From: an uncultured Prochlorococcus sp.
GTDB taxonomy: Bacteria; Cyanobacteriota; Cyanobacteriia; PCC-6307; Cyanobiaceae
Direction of reading: 5' to 3'
Assembly: GCA_902621675.1 (NCBI GenBank)
Contig: CACNMX010000010.1
Location: forward strand, 1-42,272
DNA length: 42,272 nucleotides
Shown: piece by piece, positions 8,289 through 16,134 of the stretch
How the letters are laid out: each line of letters opens with the position of its first letter
Position numbering within the stretch: position 1 is the first letter of the stretch
Notes under the pieces: model-generated
What the model was told of the DNA's origin: nothing
Seen by the model: only the letters and a program-made list of their open reading frames with translations
Database searches by the model: none
Program-made: the position numbers and the translations under genes

Positions 8289-9925
8289 GATATTTTTTTC
8301 ATTAATTCATAAGCATTCTCTAGGCTATCGGCATCATTAATTTTTTTATCTTTTCTCCATTTTGTTATTCTTGGAAATCGTACTGCTATGCCTGACTTAT
8401 GACGTTTAGAAATTTGTATTTTCTCAAAAGATATTTCGAATACCATTTCTGGTTTTAACGATCGAACTGGACCAAATTTTTCTATTGTATTTTTTCTTAT
8501 CCACCCATCTAGCTCTTTAATCTCAATATTCGTTAAACCAGAATATGCACTTGCAAATTTAATCAATTCTTGGCCTTTCCATAATGCAAAACTATAATCT
8601 GTATACAGACCAGCTCTTCTACCGCTACCGCCCTTAGCGTAAATTAGAACAGCATCCAGTTGCATAGGATCAACTTTATATTTCCACCAAATACCTTTCT
8701 TTCTGCCAGAGGAGTATATAGAAGTCTTTTTCTTAATTATTAATCCTTCAGTATTATTTTCTCGAGATTTTTCTTTATGGGCTAAAACATCAGGCCAATC
8801 TCTTGGATAGATTAAATCACATATTTTGAAAATATCATAGATATTATTCTCGGTTTTATTTTGCCATTTTGAAAAATATTTTTCTAAGTCAATTCTTCTA
8901 TTTTCTAATTTAATTTCTCTTATATCTCTCCCATTAATCTCTAAAAGATCATAAGCAATAAAAATAATTGGATATTTTATTTGGATTGATCTTGTAGGAG
9001 ACTTTCTATTTATTCTTTTTTGAAGTAAAGAAAAATCAAAGGCAATTTGTTCTTTAAAATCCCAAACTAATAATTCCCCATCAAGAACAAAATCATCTTT
9101 TATATGTGACATTTTCTCTACTAATTCTGGGAAAGATTCATTTACTAATTCTTGCCCTCTTGTCCATAATGAAACATTGCCTGATCTTTTAATTAATTGC
9201 ATCCTTATACCGTCATATTTCCATTCAAATTGAAAATCATTTATTGAATTTTGGAAGATTTTATCTTCAAAAGTATTTGCTAGAAGAAATGGAAATGGTT
9301 TGGAATTTAACTCTTGAAGATTGATATTCTTGTTAATTAAAAATTCATATGAATCAATTGAAGGTTTAAAATCCCCCATCAACCTATGAGAAATAATCTC
9401 TTCATCAATATTAATTAGTTTTGATATTGATTTTGTGATTAATCCGATAGAGACTCCTACTCTAAAAGTTCCTGTAAGAATTTTATTAAAAATTAGATGG
9501 TTATCTTCAGGTAATTTTTCCCAAAGATTTTTAATTTCTAAATTTTTCTCCTCCTCATTAAGTTTTGATAATGCAGGTATTGTTTCGCTTAGTAATTTAT
9601 TGAGACTTATATTTGATAATTTTTTATTTGTGGAAGTAGTTTTATTTTTAAGTAATAACGTTATTACCTCAGCAGAATCACCCACTTTTAAATAACATGT
9701 ATCAATTAACCATTGAGGATATTCATATATTTGAGAAAAAAGATTTTTTAAATATCTTCCACTAATAAATCTCTTATTACTTTTTCCAGTTAGCAAATAT
9801 ATTGCCCATGAATTATCTATTGGATCATTAGATAAAAAATAATTCTTTAAAACTTCAATTTTATTATTTGTACTATTAATTGAATCTAGATCGCCAAATA
9901 ATTCTGAAAACTTTTTTAAGCTCAT
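8285..9925 (-). CDS. ATP-dependent DNA ligase (LHR-Core cluster type)
   Basis: Seals nicks in duplex DNA using ATP. In 546 residues: a helical DNA-binding N-terminal domain (about 1-205), then the adenylation domain with motif I KYDG (236-239, Lys236 the AMP-accepting lysine), the LDGELL motif (281-286, Glu284), EGLIIKKK (393-400) and motif V WWKYK (413-417). The OB-fold domain follows, with RFPRI near 516-520. Cyanobacteria use NAD-dependent LigA for replication, so this is an accessory repair ligase. Second gene of the operon: 2 bases after the exonuclease stop, and overlapping the helicase start by 4 bases. Confidence 0.95.
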   Translation of the reverse strand: MSLKKFSELFGDLDSINSTNNKIEVLKNYFLSNDPIDNSWAIYLLTGKSNKRFISGRYLKNLFSQIYEYPQWLIDTCYLKVGDSAEVITLLLKNKTTSTNKKLSNISLNKLLSETIPALSKLNEEEKNLEIKNLWEKLPEDNHLIFNKILTGTFRVGVSIGLITKSISKLINIDEEIISHRLMGDFKPSIDSYEFLINKNINLQELNSKPFPFLLANTFEDKIFQNSINDFQFEWKYDGIRMQLIKRSGNVSLWTRGQELVNESFPELVEKMSHIKDDFVLDGELLVWDFKEQIAFDFSLLQKRINRKSPTRSIQIKYPIIFIAYDLLEINGRDIREIKLENRRIDLEKYFSKWQNKTENNIYDIFKICDLIYPRDWPDVLAHKEKSRENNTEGLIIKKKTSIYSSGRKKGIWWKYKVDPMQLDAVLIYAKGGSGRRAGLYTDYSFALWKGQELIKFASAYSGLTNIEIKELDGWIRKNTIEKFGPVRSLKPEMVFEISFEKIQISKRHKSGIAVRFPRITKWRKDKKINDADSLENAYELMKKIS

Positions 9926-9927
9926 AT

Positions 9928-10914
9928 TTATTTTCTGAATAAAAGAACATTTATTGATTCTTTTTCAACTAAATATTTACTTAAGGCTTCACTATCTCCA
10001 TGATGAAAAAATACATTTTTTGCTTCAGACTTTTTTACTACTTCCAGAATTCCATCCCAATCCGCATGATCAGATATTGCGAATCCTTTATCATATCCTG
10101 ATCTTTTTCTTAGAGCTCTTATTGACATCCATCCACTAGCGAAAGCTGTTTGAATGTTTTTGAAATTTTTTAAATATGAACCCTTACTTAAAGATGGCGG
10201 TAATAATATTAGACTTCCTTTAAGTTCCTCTATCTTTTTTTTATTTTCAATTTTTATAGTATCTTTAATATCAATTCCAAGTTCCCTATAAGTGTTGTTC
10301 ATTTTGTGAATACTGCCATGAGAATAAATATTGCCTTCAAAATTTGTTCGACTAATTTCGTTTAACAATCTCTGAGCTTTTCCAAGTGAATAGCAGAAAA
10401 GTAAAGAAGTTTTTTCTGGTGAATTAGTTATCCATTTTGAAATATCATTTGCTATTTTATTTGATTCATCCCACTTAAATATCGGCAAACCAAAAGTACA
10501 TTCGCTTATTAAATAATCAGTTTTTACTATTTCATATTGTTTGCAAGTCTGATCTTTTTGAAGCTTAAAGTCACCTGAAATTAACCATTTTTCTTCAGCA
10601 AAAATAAACCTTATTTGACTAGATCCAAGGATGTGACCCGATGGATGAAAAGAAATATTAATGCCATTTATCTTAAATTCTTCTCCATATTCAAAAGTCT
10701 TAATTTTGATATTATCTCCAACTCTTTCTTTAAGAAGTACCGCAGTTTCCTTGGTAGAAATATATTCTTCACAGCCAAATGTAAAGTGATCAAAATGAGC
10801 ATGAGTTATTAATGCCTTTTTTACTGGCTTGCTTGGATCAATCCAAATATCAGCAAGTTCACAATAAAGATTTCCATCTTTATATCTAATTAAATATTCT
10901 TGTTTAGTTGTCAA
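9928..10914 (-). CDS. Ligase-associated beta-CASP exonuclease (metallo-beta-lactamase fold)
   Basis: Predicted metal-dependent DNA exonuclease related to SNM1/Artemis and CPSF-73, of the type found with LHR-Core helicase. It is 328 residues long. Zinc motifs: HAHFDH (38-43), His94 in PSGH, SGDF (Asp115), and the later SDHADWDG and FHHGD motifs. The beta-CASP signature SECTFG is at about 137-142. The start is TTG at 10914, giving MTTKQEYLIR. It is the first gene of the four-gene operon; 35 bases upstream lies a tail-anchored gene on the same strand that may share its transcript. Older annotations call this family mRNA 3'-end processing factor; the operon argues for DNA repair. Confidence 0.92.
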   Translation of the reverse strand: MTTKQEYLIRYKDGNLYCELADIWIDPSKPVKKALITHAHFDHFTFGCEEYISTKETAVLLKERVGDNIKIKTFEYGEEFKINGINISFHPSGHILGSSQIRFIFAEEKWLISGDFKLQKDQTCKQYEIVKTDYLISECTFGLPIFKWDESNKIANDISKWITNSPEKTSLLFCYSLGKAQRLLNEISRTNFEGNIYSHGSIHKMNNTYRELGIDIKDTIKIENKKKIEELKGSLILLPPSLSKGSYLKNFKNIQTAFASGWMSIRALRKRSGYDKGFAISDHADWDGILEVVKKSEAKNVFFHHGDSEALSKYLVEKESINVLLFRK

Positions 10915-10949
10915 AACTACATCTCTTACAATGAAGTTAATTTAGCTAA

Positions 10950-11354
10950 TTATGCCCACGCTTGTTTTGACAAAGCTATGGCTGAAATTGTTAGTAAAGC
11001 AATAACTACAAATTTGTTACTCCAATTAATCATGAATGAACTAATTTTGTTGAAAGAAACTCTATTAGATGGCACAATCTTTTTTTTATTAATAATGTGA
11101 TTATTTTCTAAGTAATTTAAATTTTTAATCTCATTTATTAATTTAGATTCGCAAGTTGAGAGTTTTTCTACTTGATTTAATAATTCAATATCTTCTGGCC
11201 TTAATAAGTAATTTAATTCTTTAATTTGTTTTTCGTTTTTCATAAGAAATTCTTTAACGATCTCATCTGTCCCTAACCCCTTCTTTATATTTAAAAGAAT
11301 AAAATCTCTTTCCCAGGATTTTTCAAGAGAATTTAAAATTTTGCTTATGCTCAT
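10950..11354 (-). CDS. Tail-anchored hypothetical protein (134 aa)
   Basis: Polar, helix-rich N-terminal 110 residues followed by a single C-terminal hydrophobic helix (about residues 114-131) ending in KQAWA, the layout of a tail-anchored membrane protein. It includes a motif-like LNYLLRPEDIELL. No family recognised. It lies 35 bases upstream of the beta-CASP exonuclease gene on the same strand, so co-transcription with the LHR-Core operon is possible, but the gap is larger than the near-zero junctions inside that operon. ATG start at 11354. Confidence 0.8.
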   Translation of the reverse strand: MSISKILNSLEKSWERDFILLNIKKGLGTDEIVKEFLMKNEKQIKELNYLLRPEDIELLNQVEKLSTCESKLINEIKNLNYLENNHIINKKKIVPSNRVSFNKISSFMINWSNKFVVIALLTISAIALSKQAWA

Positions 11355-11438
11355 TTTAAGTATTTTTACTTATGATAAATTATTATTTTTTTCTTCTGTG
11401 GCTTATTCCTTTAAGTAATTAAAAAAAATTATTTTTAT

Positions 11439-11720
11439 TTAAGATTTACGAATAAGTCTGTTAGCAAAATATTTTATCTTTACCTTTTCTACAATTTTTT
11501 TAGAACTGCTTTTAGCTTTAACTTTATTTAAATTGACCACTTCATCTGACGCATTTTTGCCAGTTTCAAAATAACTTTTAATTTTTTCTAATTCTTCTTT
11601 ATTTAATCTTTTTGTTGCACCTTTTGCATTGATTCCAAGTTTCTTGCAGGCTAATAATATTCTATTACTTTCGACATGAAGATCTTTGGCAATACTGAAA
11701 ATAGGAGTGTTGATAGACAT
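11439..11720 (-). CDS. Stand-alone IF-2 N-terminal domain protein
   Basis: The first 50 residues (IFSIAKDLHVESNRILLACKK and following, with a central KKLGINAKGATKRL) match the small helical IF2_N domain that begins bacterial translation initiation factor IF-2. The remaining 40 residues are a basic Lys/Ser-rich tail, and there is no GTPase. At 93 residues it is a single-domain protein and not a fragment of a larger open frame, since the ATG and stop are clean. It might bind RNA or the ribosome; that is inference from the domain and charge. Confidence 0.8.
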   Translation of the reverse strand: MSINTPIFSIAKDLHVESNRILLACKKLGINAKGATKRLNKEELEKIKSYFETGKNASDEVVNLNKVKAKSSSKKIVEKVKIKYFANRLIRKS

Positions 11721-11816
11721 TATTTTCTTTACTATGAAATTTATTATTTATAGTATATTTATAAGTTAGAAATTAAATATATTTTTAATTATTATTAATT
11801 TTAAAACTTTTTTTAA

Positions 11817-13136
11817 TTAGGCTACTTCATCTTCAAAATTATTTAAATCATTAAACTTCCTCTTCATGGTTGGATTATTTCTAGTTAGTTTCTTTACTGT
11901 CAAATCTTGAGATTTGCTGTCAGCAGATAAAAGATGTTTTTTTGAGAGTACTAAAGCCTCTTTAGTTTTTTGTAAATGGGTTATTGATTTATCAATTTCT
12001 GAAATGGCATCATTAAATCTATCCTGGGCAAGTGAAACATTTTTACCAACTGCATTTTTGAATTGCTCAAGAGTACTTTCAAAATTAGTTATGTCAAAAT
12101 TCTCACGTTTCATTAAATCAATTTGTGATTTGTATTTTAAGGTTTCCATAGATGCATTTCTTAGCAGAGAAATAATGGGTAAGAAAAATTGAGGTCTTAT
12201 GACATACATTTTTGGGAATCTATGAGAAACATCTACTATGCCAGAATTATATAGTTCACTATCTGGTTCTAGAAGGGATACGAGAACTGCATATTCACAA
12301 GATTTTTGTCTTCTATCTTTATCTAATTCTTTTAAAAAATCTTCGTTTTTTCTTTTATTAGTTCCATTTAAACTTTCATTCTTCATCTCAAACATTATAG
12401 ATACGACTTCGGTTTTATTTTCATCAAATTCTCTAAATATATAGTCACCTTTACTTCCTGAAGTGGCATCATTATCCTTTTCGAAATATGAGTTTTTAAA
12501 AGCAGATGCGCGATTCAGATTAAATTGGGTTTCGCAATGGATTTCTAATGTTTCCCCTACCATCTTTGTCGATAATCTAGATTTCATTTCTCTTAACTCC
12601 TGAATAGTCAGGTCCCTTTCACTAATTTTGCTCTTAAACTTTTCTTCAATTAATTTTTCATTAATTGAATGTTCAAGTTTCATCTTTTCAATGGAATTTG
12701 TTAATGATAAGTTCTCTTTTTCTAAATTAGTAATAGCTTCACTAACTTTGTTTTTTAATGATAATTCTGAAATTAAAGACTGGTTTTTTAATTCATCCTT
12801 CAACTTGATTAATTCATTATTCAATGAATTAATTTTATTTGTTGCTTGATTTTTTAAATCGTTAAGGGCATTTGTTTTCTTTTCTTCAGCTATTTTTAAT
12901 TTAGATACAAGAGTTTGGATCTCAGACTCTTTAATGCGATTATGCTCTATTAGCTGTATTTTTAACTCTTGTTTTAAAATTTCTAAAGCTTTTTTATTAT
13001 CCTCTTCAGCCAAAATAAGTCTTTCTTTTATTTGTTTGTTGAATTCTTCGTCTTTTATCTGAAGAAGTATTTCTTCAAAGCTGCTGGGATCAATTCGGAA
13101 AGTTTTGCCGCACGAAGGACATTTAATATCTTTCAT
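11817..13136 (-). CDS. DUF2130 coiled-coil protein
   Basis: The 439 residues start with a CPSCGKTF zinc-knuckle-like motif (Cys6, Cys9). A long charged coiled coil follows (about 25-190), then the conserved DUF2130/COG4487 domain (about 190-350) containing GETLEIHCE, SGSKGDYIFRE and IMFEMKNE, and a second helical region to the end. The GDY followed by E-M-K spacing resembles a PD-(D/E)XK nuclease core, which is only a pattern observation. Function in this family is not established. It is apparently monocistronic, with an AT-rich spacer on each side. Confidence 0.88.
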   Translation of the reverse strand: MKDIKCPSCGKTFRIDPSSFEEILLQIKDEEFNKQIKERLILAEEDNKKALEILKQELKIQLIEHNRIKESEIQTLVSKLKIAEEKKTNALNDLKNQATNKINSLNNELIKLKDELKNQSLISELSLKNKVSEAITNLEKENLSLTNSIEKMKLEHSINEKLIEEKFKSKISERDLTIQELREMKSRLSTKMVGETLEIHCETQFNLNRASAFKNSYFEKDNDATSGSKGDYIFREFDENKTEVVSIMFEMKNESLNGTNKRKNEDFLKELDKDRRQKSCEYAVLVSLLEPDSELYNSGIVDVSHRFPKMYVIRPQFFLPIISLLRNASMETLKYKSQIDLMKRENFDITNFESTLEQFKNAVGKNVSLAQDRFNDAISEIDKSITHLQKTKEALVLSKKHLLSADSKSQDLTVKKLTRNNPTMKRKFNDLNNFEDEVA

Positions 13137-13264
13137 TTTTTTATTACAAAATTAATATTAGAAATGATTTAATATTCGTCTTATGTAAAAGAATATTATT
13201 CTTGACTCAGAATAAACAAGGATCTAATATTATGCATTAAAAAAAAAATAATTCTGCAATAAAG

Positions 13265-13645
13265 TTATATTAATCCTGATTCCTTAAGAATATTTATTTT
13301 ATTTGCTAATTCAATATCTGCAGAAGATATTGAGCGGTCTAAATTTTTGTGAGATGAAACTGTATAACCACTATCATCCACAAATTCGTCTTCAGCATCT
13401 TTTAAGTGGGCATTCTCATTGTGAAGATCTTTAAAATTATCCGACTTGTATATATTTGACTTGCTGATATTACTATATCCAAAATTCGCAATTCCTCTTG
13501 CATCTAATGCTTCCTCAACTAATATTCCAACTACTTTAGATCTACTTATAGATTCGCTCTTCGATATTTCATCAATAATTTCAAGTACTCTTTTTCTAGG
13601 AAGATATCCTATCCTTTTAACTTTAGTTTCCATGAAGTCTTTCAT
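13265..13645 (-). CDS. Ribbon-helix-helix-like hypothetical protein (126 aa)
   Basis: The N-terminal 50 residues (RIGYLPRKRVLEIID, then ISRSKVVGILVEEALDARG) have the strand-helix-turn-helix pattern of CopG/Arc-type DNA-binding proteins: a short basic strand, then two amphipathic helices with a Ser-Arg-Ser turn. The remaining 75 residues are polar and repeatedly Ser/Asn/Lys, probably flexible, with a final short helix. ATG at 13645; an alternative ATG four codons later (13633) is equally plausible. No toxin-like partner is adjacent. The regulatory role is inferred. Confidence 0.65.
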   Translation of the reverse strand: MKDFMETKVKRIGYLPRKRVLEIIDEISKSESISRSKVVGILVEEALDARGIANFGYSNISKSNIYKSDNFKDLHNENAHLKDAEDEFVDDSGYTVSSHKNLDRSISSADIELANKINILKESGLI

Positions 13646-13861
13646 TTGTCAATATTGTAACACTTCTGTCAAATGATATTCGATTTTGATCAATACCACT
13701 CATTTATAAATTTAAATAATGAGATTTAAAGTATAATTTTAAAGGATACTCATACTAAGTTATTTCTCAAATAGTAATGAGGATAGTTTATATGATTTTC
13801 TAATTACTCTTTCAGATTTGGTCAAATTTCTGAAATTTTCTTTATTTAAATTTCAAATATT

Positions 13862-14065
13862 ATGAAAGATAAACTATATGACAATGCTGATAGCTTTGCA
13901 ATGTCATTTGATGAGGAATGGAAAAATATTGATTGTGATAATTTGCGAATAAAGATAGACAAGATATTTGAAATTTTATCAGACCACCCTTTTTTAATCT
14001 CTAACCCTGAAAATGCTAGAAAAATGGCAGAATTTAGAATATTTTCATTAAAAAAATTTCAATAA
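13862..14065 (+). CDS. Small hypothetical protein (67 aa)
   Basis: Acidic-then-basic 67-residue protein (begins MKDKLYDNADSFAMSF, ends FSLKKFQ) with two amphipathic helices separated by a PFLISNPEN turn. No family recognised and no membrane segment. It has clean ATG and stop codons and is the first member of the small-gene island on the plus strand. Confidence 0.6.
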   Translation: MKDKLYDNADSFAMSFDEEWKNIDCDNLRIKIDKIFEILSDHPFLISNPENARKMAEFRIFSLKKFQ

Positions 14066-14121
14066 TTACTTTCAAGTTCAATTTTAATTAATTATCTAAA
14101 CTTTATTTTCAATACTTGAGT

Positions 14122-14295
14122 TTACATAGTTGGCGAATTAAAAAATCCCTTACTATATAAAAATATTATGATGCCAATTATTGGTCCTATTCCAAATACA
14201 AATAGTACTAATTTTGCAGAATTTTTTGTTTGACCTAATTTTTGATCTTTTAAATTTGGTTTTGATTGAATTTTTTTTGATTTTTTCTTTTTCAT
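14122..14295 (-). CDS. Small basic one-helix membrane protein (57 aa)
   Basis: From ATG at 14295: a very basic N-terminus (MKKKKSKKIQ), a polar linker, then a single membrane helix (VLFVFGIGPIIGIIIFLY) and a short C-terminal tail (SKGFFNSPTM). The positive N-terminus predicts a cytoplasmic or stromal-side N-terminus. The frame can be extended upstream to a TTG at 14319, but the ATG gives the cleaner basic start. It looks like a small thylakoid or plasma-membrane protein; I do not recognise the family. Confidence 0.7.
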   Translation of the reverse strand: MKKKKSKKIQSKPNLKDQKLGQTKNSAKLVLFVFGIGPIIGIIIFLYSKGFFNSPTM

Positions 14296-14398
14296 GAGTG
14301 ATATATTACTACAAGCCAACTTTAAAAGTTTCTGATGCGTTATTGAGTTTGAAATAATTTTTCAATCTAACAAAATTCATATGAAAGTCAAAAAGACC

Positions 14399-14413
14399 AT
14401 ATTGTATAATGAA
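14399..14413 (+). promoter_or_regulatory. Possible -10 element before the 14431 gene
   Basis: The sequence TATTGTATAATGAAG contains a perfect TATAAT about 20-25 bases upstream of the ATG at 14431, giving a very short leader. No convincing -35 is seen, as is usual for Prochlorococcus promoters. Confidence 0.4.
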
Positions 14414-14430
14414 GAGACTTTAAAGCAAAT

Positions 14431-14628
14431 ATGAGTGCAACTAAGAGAGAGGAAGTATGTTCTCACCTTAGATATATAAGGTTAGAGCTTAGAGAGATGC
14501 ATCAAATGCTTATCAAAGAAGATTTGTTGCCAGATCTTAATGAAGCAAAGGAAGTGCACGCACAACTCGATGCTTTATTGGATTTATTATCAGAAAAAGG
14601 TGTAAAGAAGATTAAAAGTCAATTTTGA
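14431..14628 (+). CDS. Small helical protein, paralogue of the 15877-16053 gene
   Basis: Protein of 65 residues predicted as a helical hairpin: helix 1 about 5-32, a LLPDLNEAKE turn, then helix 2 to about 56. Ungapped alignment of residues 9-56 with residues 11-58 of the minus-strand gene at 15877-16053 gives 17 identities in 48, including HL, R, L, MH, LP, KE, D-LL-L and the final K. No function is known to me. ATG start, with a plausible promoter region TATTGTATAATGAAG just upstream (about 14399-14413). Confidence 0.72.
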   Translation: MSATKREEVCSHLRYIRLELREMHQMLIKEDLLPDLNEAKEVHAQLDALLDLLSEKGVKKIKSQF

Positions 14629-14652
14629 ATCCTATAATTCATTTAAATATAA

Positions 14653-14847
14653 TCAAAGATAATTTGTAGCTGACTCTATTTTTTTTCTATTATCGTGCAT
14701 TTGTTCTAATTTGTTGTATATATCTTTAATTTGGATTTGTATTAGATCTGTTGAACTTATATGGCTTAAGGCATCCAATGTTGTTAGAAGGCTTTCCTTG
14801 GCTTCAATTAAATGTCTACATTCTTTACTGCCCGCTTCGTATGACAT
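14653..14847 (-). CDS. Small helical hypothetical protein (64 aa)
   Basis: A 64-residue all-helical protein (begins MSYEAGSKECRHLIEAKE). It converges on the 14431 gene, with 24 bases between the two stops. A weak resemblance to that gene is visible (C-x-HL at the start, and IKDIYNKLEQM against AKEVHAQLDAL after a one-residue shift), suggesting it might be a third distant member of the same helical-hairpin family; this is not strong. ATG start at 14847. Confidence 0.65.
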   Translation of the reverse strand: MSYEAGSKECRHLIEAKESLLTTLDALSHISSTDLIQIQIKDIYNKLEQMHDNRKKIESATNYL

Positions 14848-14991
14848 AATATTTTAATGAAAGGACTTTATTATCACAAATATATTAAAAATTCTTCCGT
14901 ATTGCTTGATACTCTTATTTAATTAACGCTTATTATTGTAATTTTCAATACAGAATAAGCATTTAATTTTACTAGTATCAAATAAAACATT

Positions 14992-15174
14992 ATGCAAGAA
15001 AACCCAAATGATTATAAATTTTGTATGAAATTAGCTTTAAATAATGCAAAAAAAAGAATTAATTTACTAGATAATTCTGATAAAAATTGCGTTATAGAAG
15101 AATATAAGGAATGGATTAATGATGGTTTAAATAAGCATTCAGTTTTACTGCTAAGAGATGATCCGATTATCTAA
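14992..15174 (+). CDS. Small hypothetical protein (60 aa)
   Basis: Soluble 60-residue protein (begins MQENPNDYKFCMKLALNNAK, ends LRDDPII) with a predicted helix over residues 8-25 and a second helix containing EEYKEWINDGLNKH. Two cysteines. No family recognised. ATG start after an AT-rich spacer; plus-strand member of the small-gene island. Confidence 0.6.
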   Translation: MQENPNDYKFCMKLALNNAKKRINLLDNSDKNCVIEEYKEWINDGLNKHSVLLLRDDPII

Positions 15175-15193
15175 AATGACCTAAAAATATTTT

Positions 15194-15289
15194 CTAATTT
15201 TTTGTATTTGAAGTAACCCTAAATAAAAAATAAAGGCTTACGATAAATATTATTGACAGAATAACAGTTAATGAAGAAAAACTATCCAT
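15194..15289 (-). CDS. 31-residue one-helix membrane micro-protein
   Basis: ATG-started frame of 31 residues: short polar N-terminus (MDSFSS), one hydrophobic helix (LTVILSIIFIVSLYFLF), then a basic/polar tail (RVTSNTKN). This is the size and shape of small photosystem, cytochrome b6f or NDH-1 accessory subunits, but the sequence did not match any I know (PsbT, PsbM, PsaM, PetL and PsbN were compared from memory). It converges with the 14992 gene. Confidence 0.5.
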   Translation of the reverse strand: MDSFSSLTVILSIIFIVSLYFLFRVTSNTKN

Positions 15290-15347
15290 ATATTTACTAA
15301 TTAAAAATTTGTTTAACTATAGCAGTTAACTTCAATAAGTCTTGCCT

Positions 15348-15476
15348 TCAAGTTTCGTTCAAAAGTGAAAGAATAAATTTATCCAAACTTTCTTTTTCTA
15401 GAAATATTTTTTTTTTCTTATAAGCCTTTAATTTCTTAAAAATTAAATTAACTAAGTGATCTGATTTTGGAGTCAT
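15348..15476 (-). CDS. Small basic hypothetical protein (42 aa)
   Basis: ATG-started frame of 42 residues (begins MTPKSDHLVNLIFKK, ends ILSLLNET), very lysine-rich in the middle (AYKKKK) and helical throughout. It sits 9 bases downstream of the lipoprotein gene at 15486-15836 on the same strand and may be co-transcribed. No family recognised. Confidence 0.5.
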   Translation of the reverse strand: MTPKSDHLVNLIFKKLKAYKKKKIFLEKESLDKFILSLLNET

Positions 15477-15485
15477 ATATTAAAT

Positions 15486-15836
15486 TTATTTTTCCAATAA
15501 ATAAATTTTCTCTTCACCTATTTTATCTGGCTTTGTTATTTTACATCCTTTATCTTTTTCCATATTACAATCTTTTGTGGCAGGAACAGATTTCCATGTG
15601 CAAATTTTTTCTTGGGAATCTTCTTTTAAGATATTCCATCCATTATCTAGGTATTCTGAAATTCCATCCTCTCCACAAGAAAACTTTATTTCCATTCTTT
15701 TCTTTTCTAAATTAGGATTCTCATCAATATTTTTTTCCAAATCATTTCTGGGATACTCTTTGTTAGTTGATGTCCTGCAAGAAATTAAGAAAATTGAAAT
15801 TATAATTAACAGAGGAAATTGTTTTATTATTTTCAT
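15486..15836 (-). CDS. Small lipoprotein (116 aa)
   Basis: A type II signal peptide is clear: basic start, hydrophobic core LLIIISIFLIS and lipobox LISC with Cys20 as the lipid site. The roughly 95-residue mature part is acidic/lysine-rich and has further cysteines (FSCGED, KICTWK, KDCN, KGCK) that could form two disulfides. No conserved domain recognised. Likely anchored in the periplasmic face of a membrane. It probably shares a transcript with the 42-residue gene downstream. Confidence 0.75.
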   Translation of the reverse strand: MKIIKQFPLLIIISIFLISCRTSTNKEYPRNDLEKNIDENPNLEKKRMEIKFSCGEDGISEYLDNGWNILKEDSQEKICTWKSVPATKDCNMEKDKGCKITKPDKIGEEKIYLLEK

Positions 15837-15876
15837 TTTTTAAATTTAGATTAATCCAAATTATCTACATTATAGT

Positions 15877-16053
15877 TTATTTTGATTCTATCAATGTAAG
15901 CAGTTTATCCATTTTATTCATTAATTCTTTTATATCATCTGGCTTCGGTAAGATTAATTCTTCCGTAACTTCTAAATGCATTTTTTTTAAGTTTTGCCTC
16001 AAATCTTTTAGATGCATTTTTACATTTTCTTTTTTTTGTTTTATATCAGTCAT
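15877..16053 (-). CDS. Small helical protein, paralogue of the 14431-14628 gene
   Basis: ATG-started 58-residue protein (begins MTDIKQKKEN, ends LLTLIESK). Residues 11-58 align without gaps to residues 9-56 of the gene at 14431-14628 with 17 of 48 identical and about nine conservative changes, including the shared HL-x3-R-x2-L-x2-MH, LP and IKE/AKE cores. It is predicted as a two-helix hairpin. It lies about 1.2 kb away and on the opposite strand. Function unknown. Confidence 0.65.
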   Translation of the reverse strand: MTDIKQKKENVKMHLKDLRQNLKKMHLEVTEELILPKPDDIKELMNKMDKLLTLIESK

Positions 16054-16134
16054 AGAAAAAGATTTTAAACTTTATTAAATTTTAAATTAAAATTATATTG
16101 TTGAGGTGCTTATTTACAGAGAATAATTCAAAAT

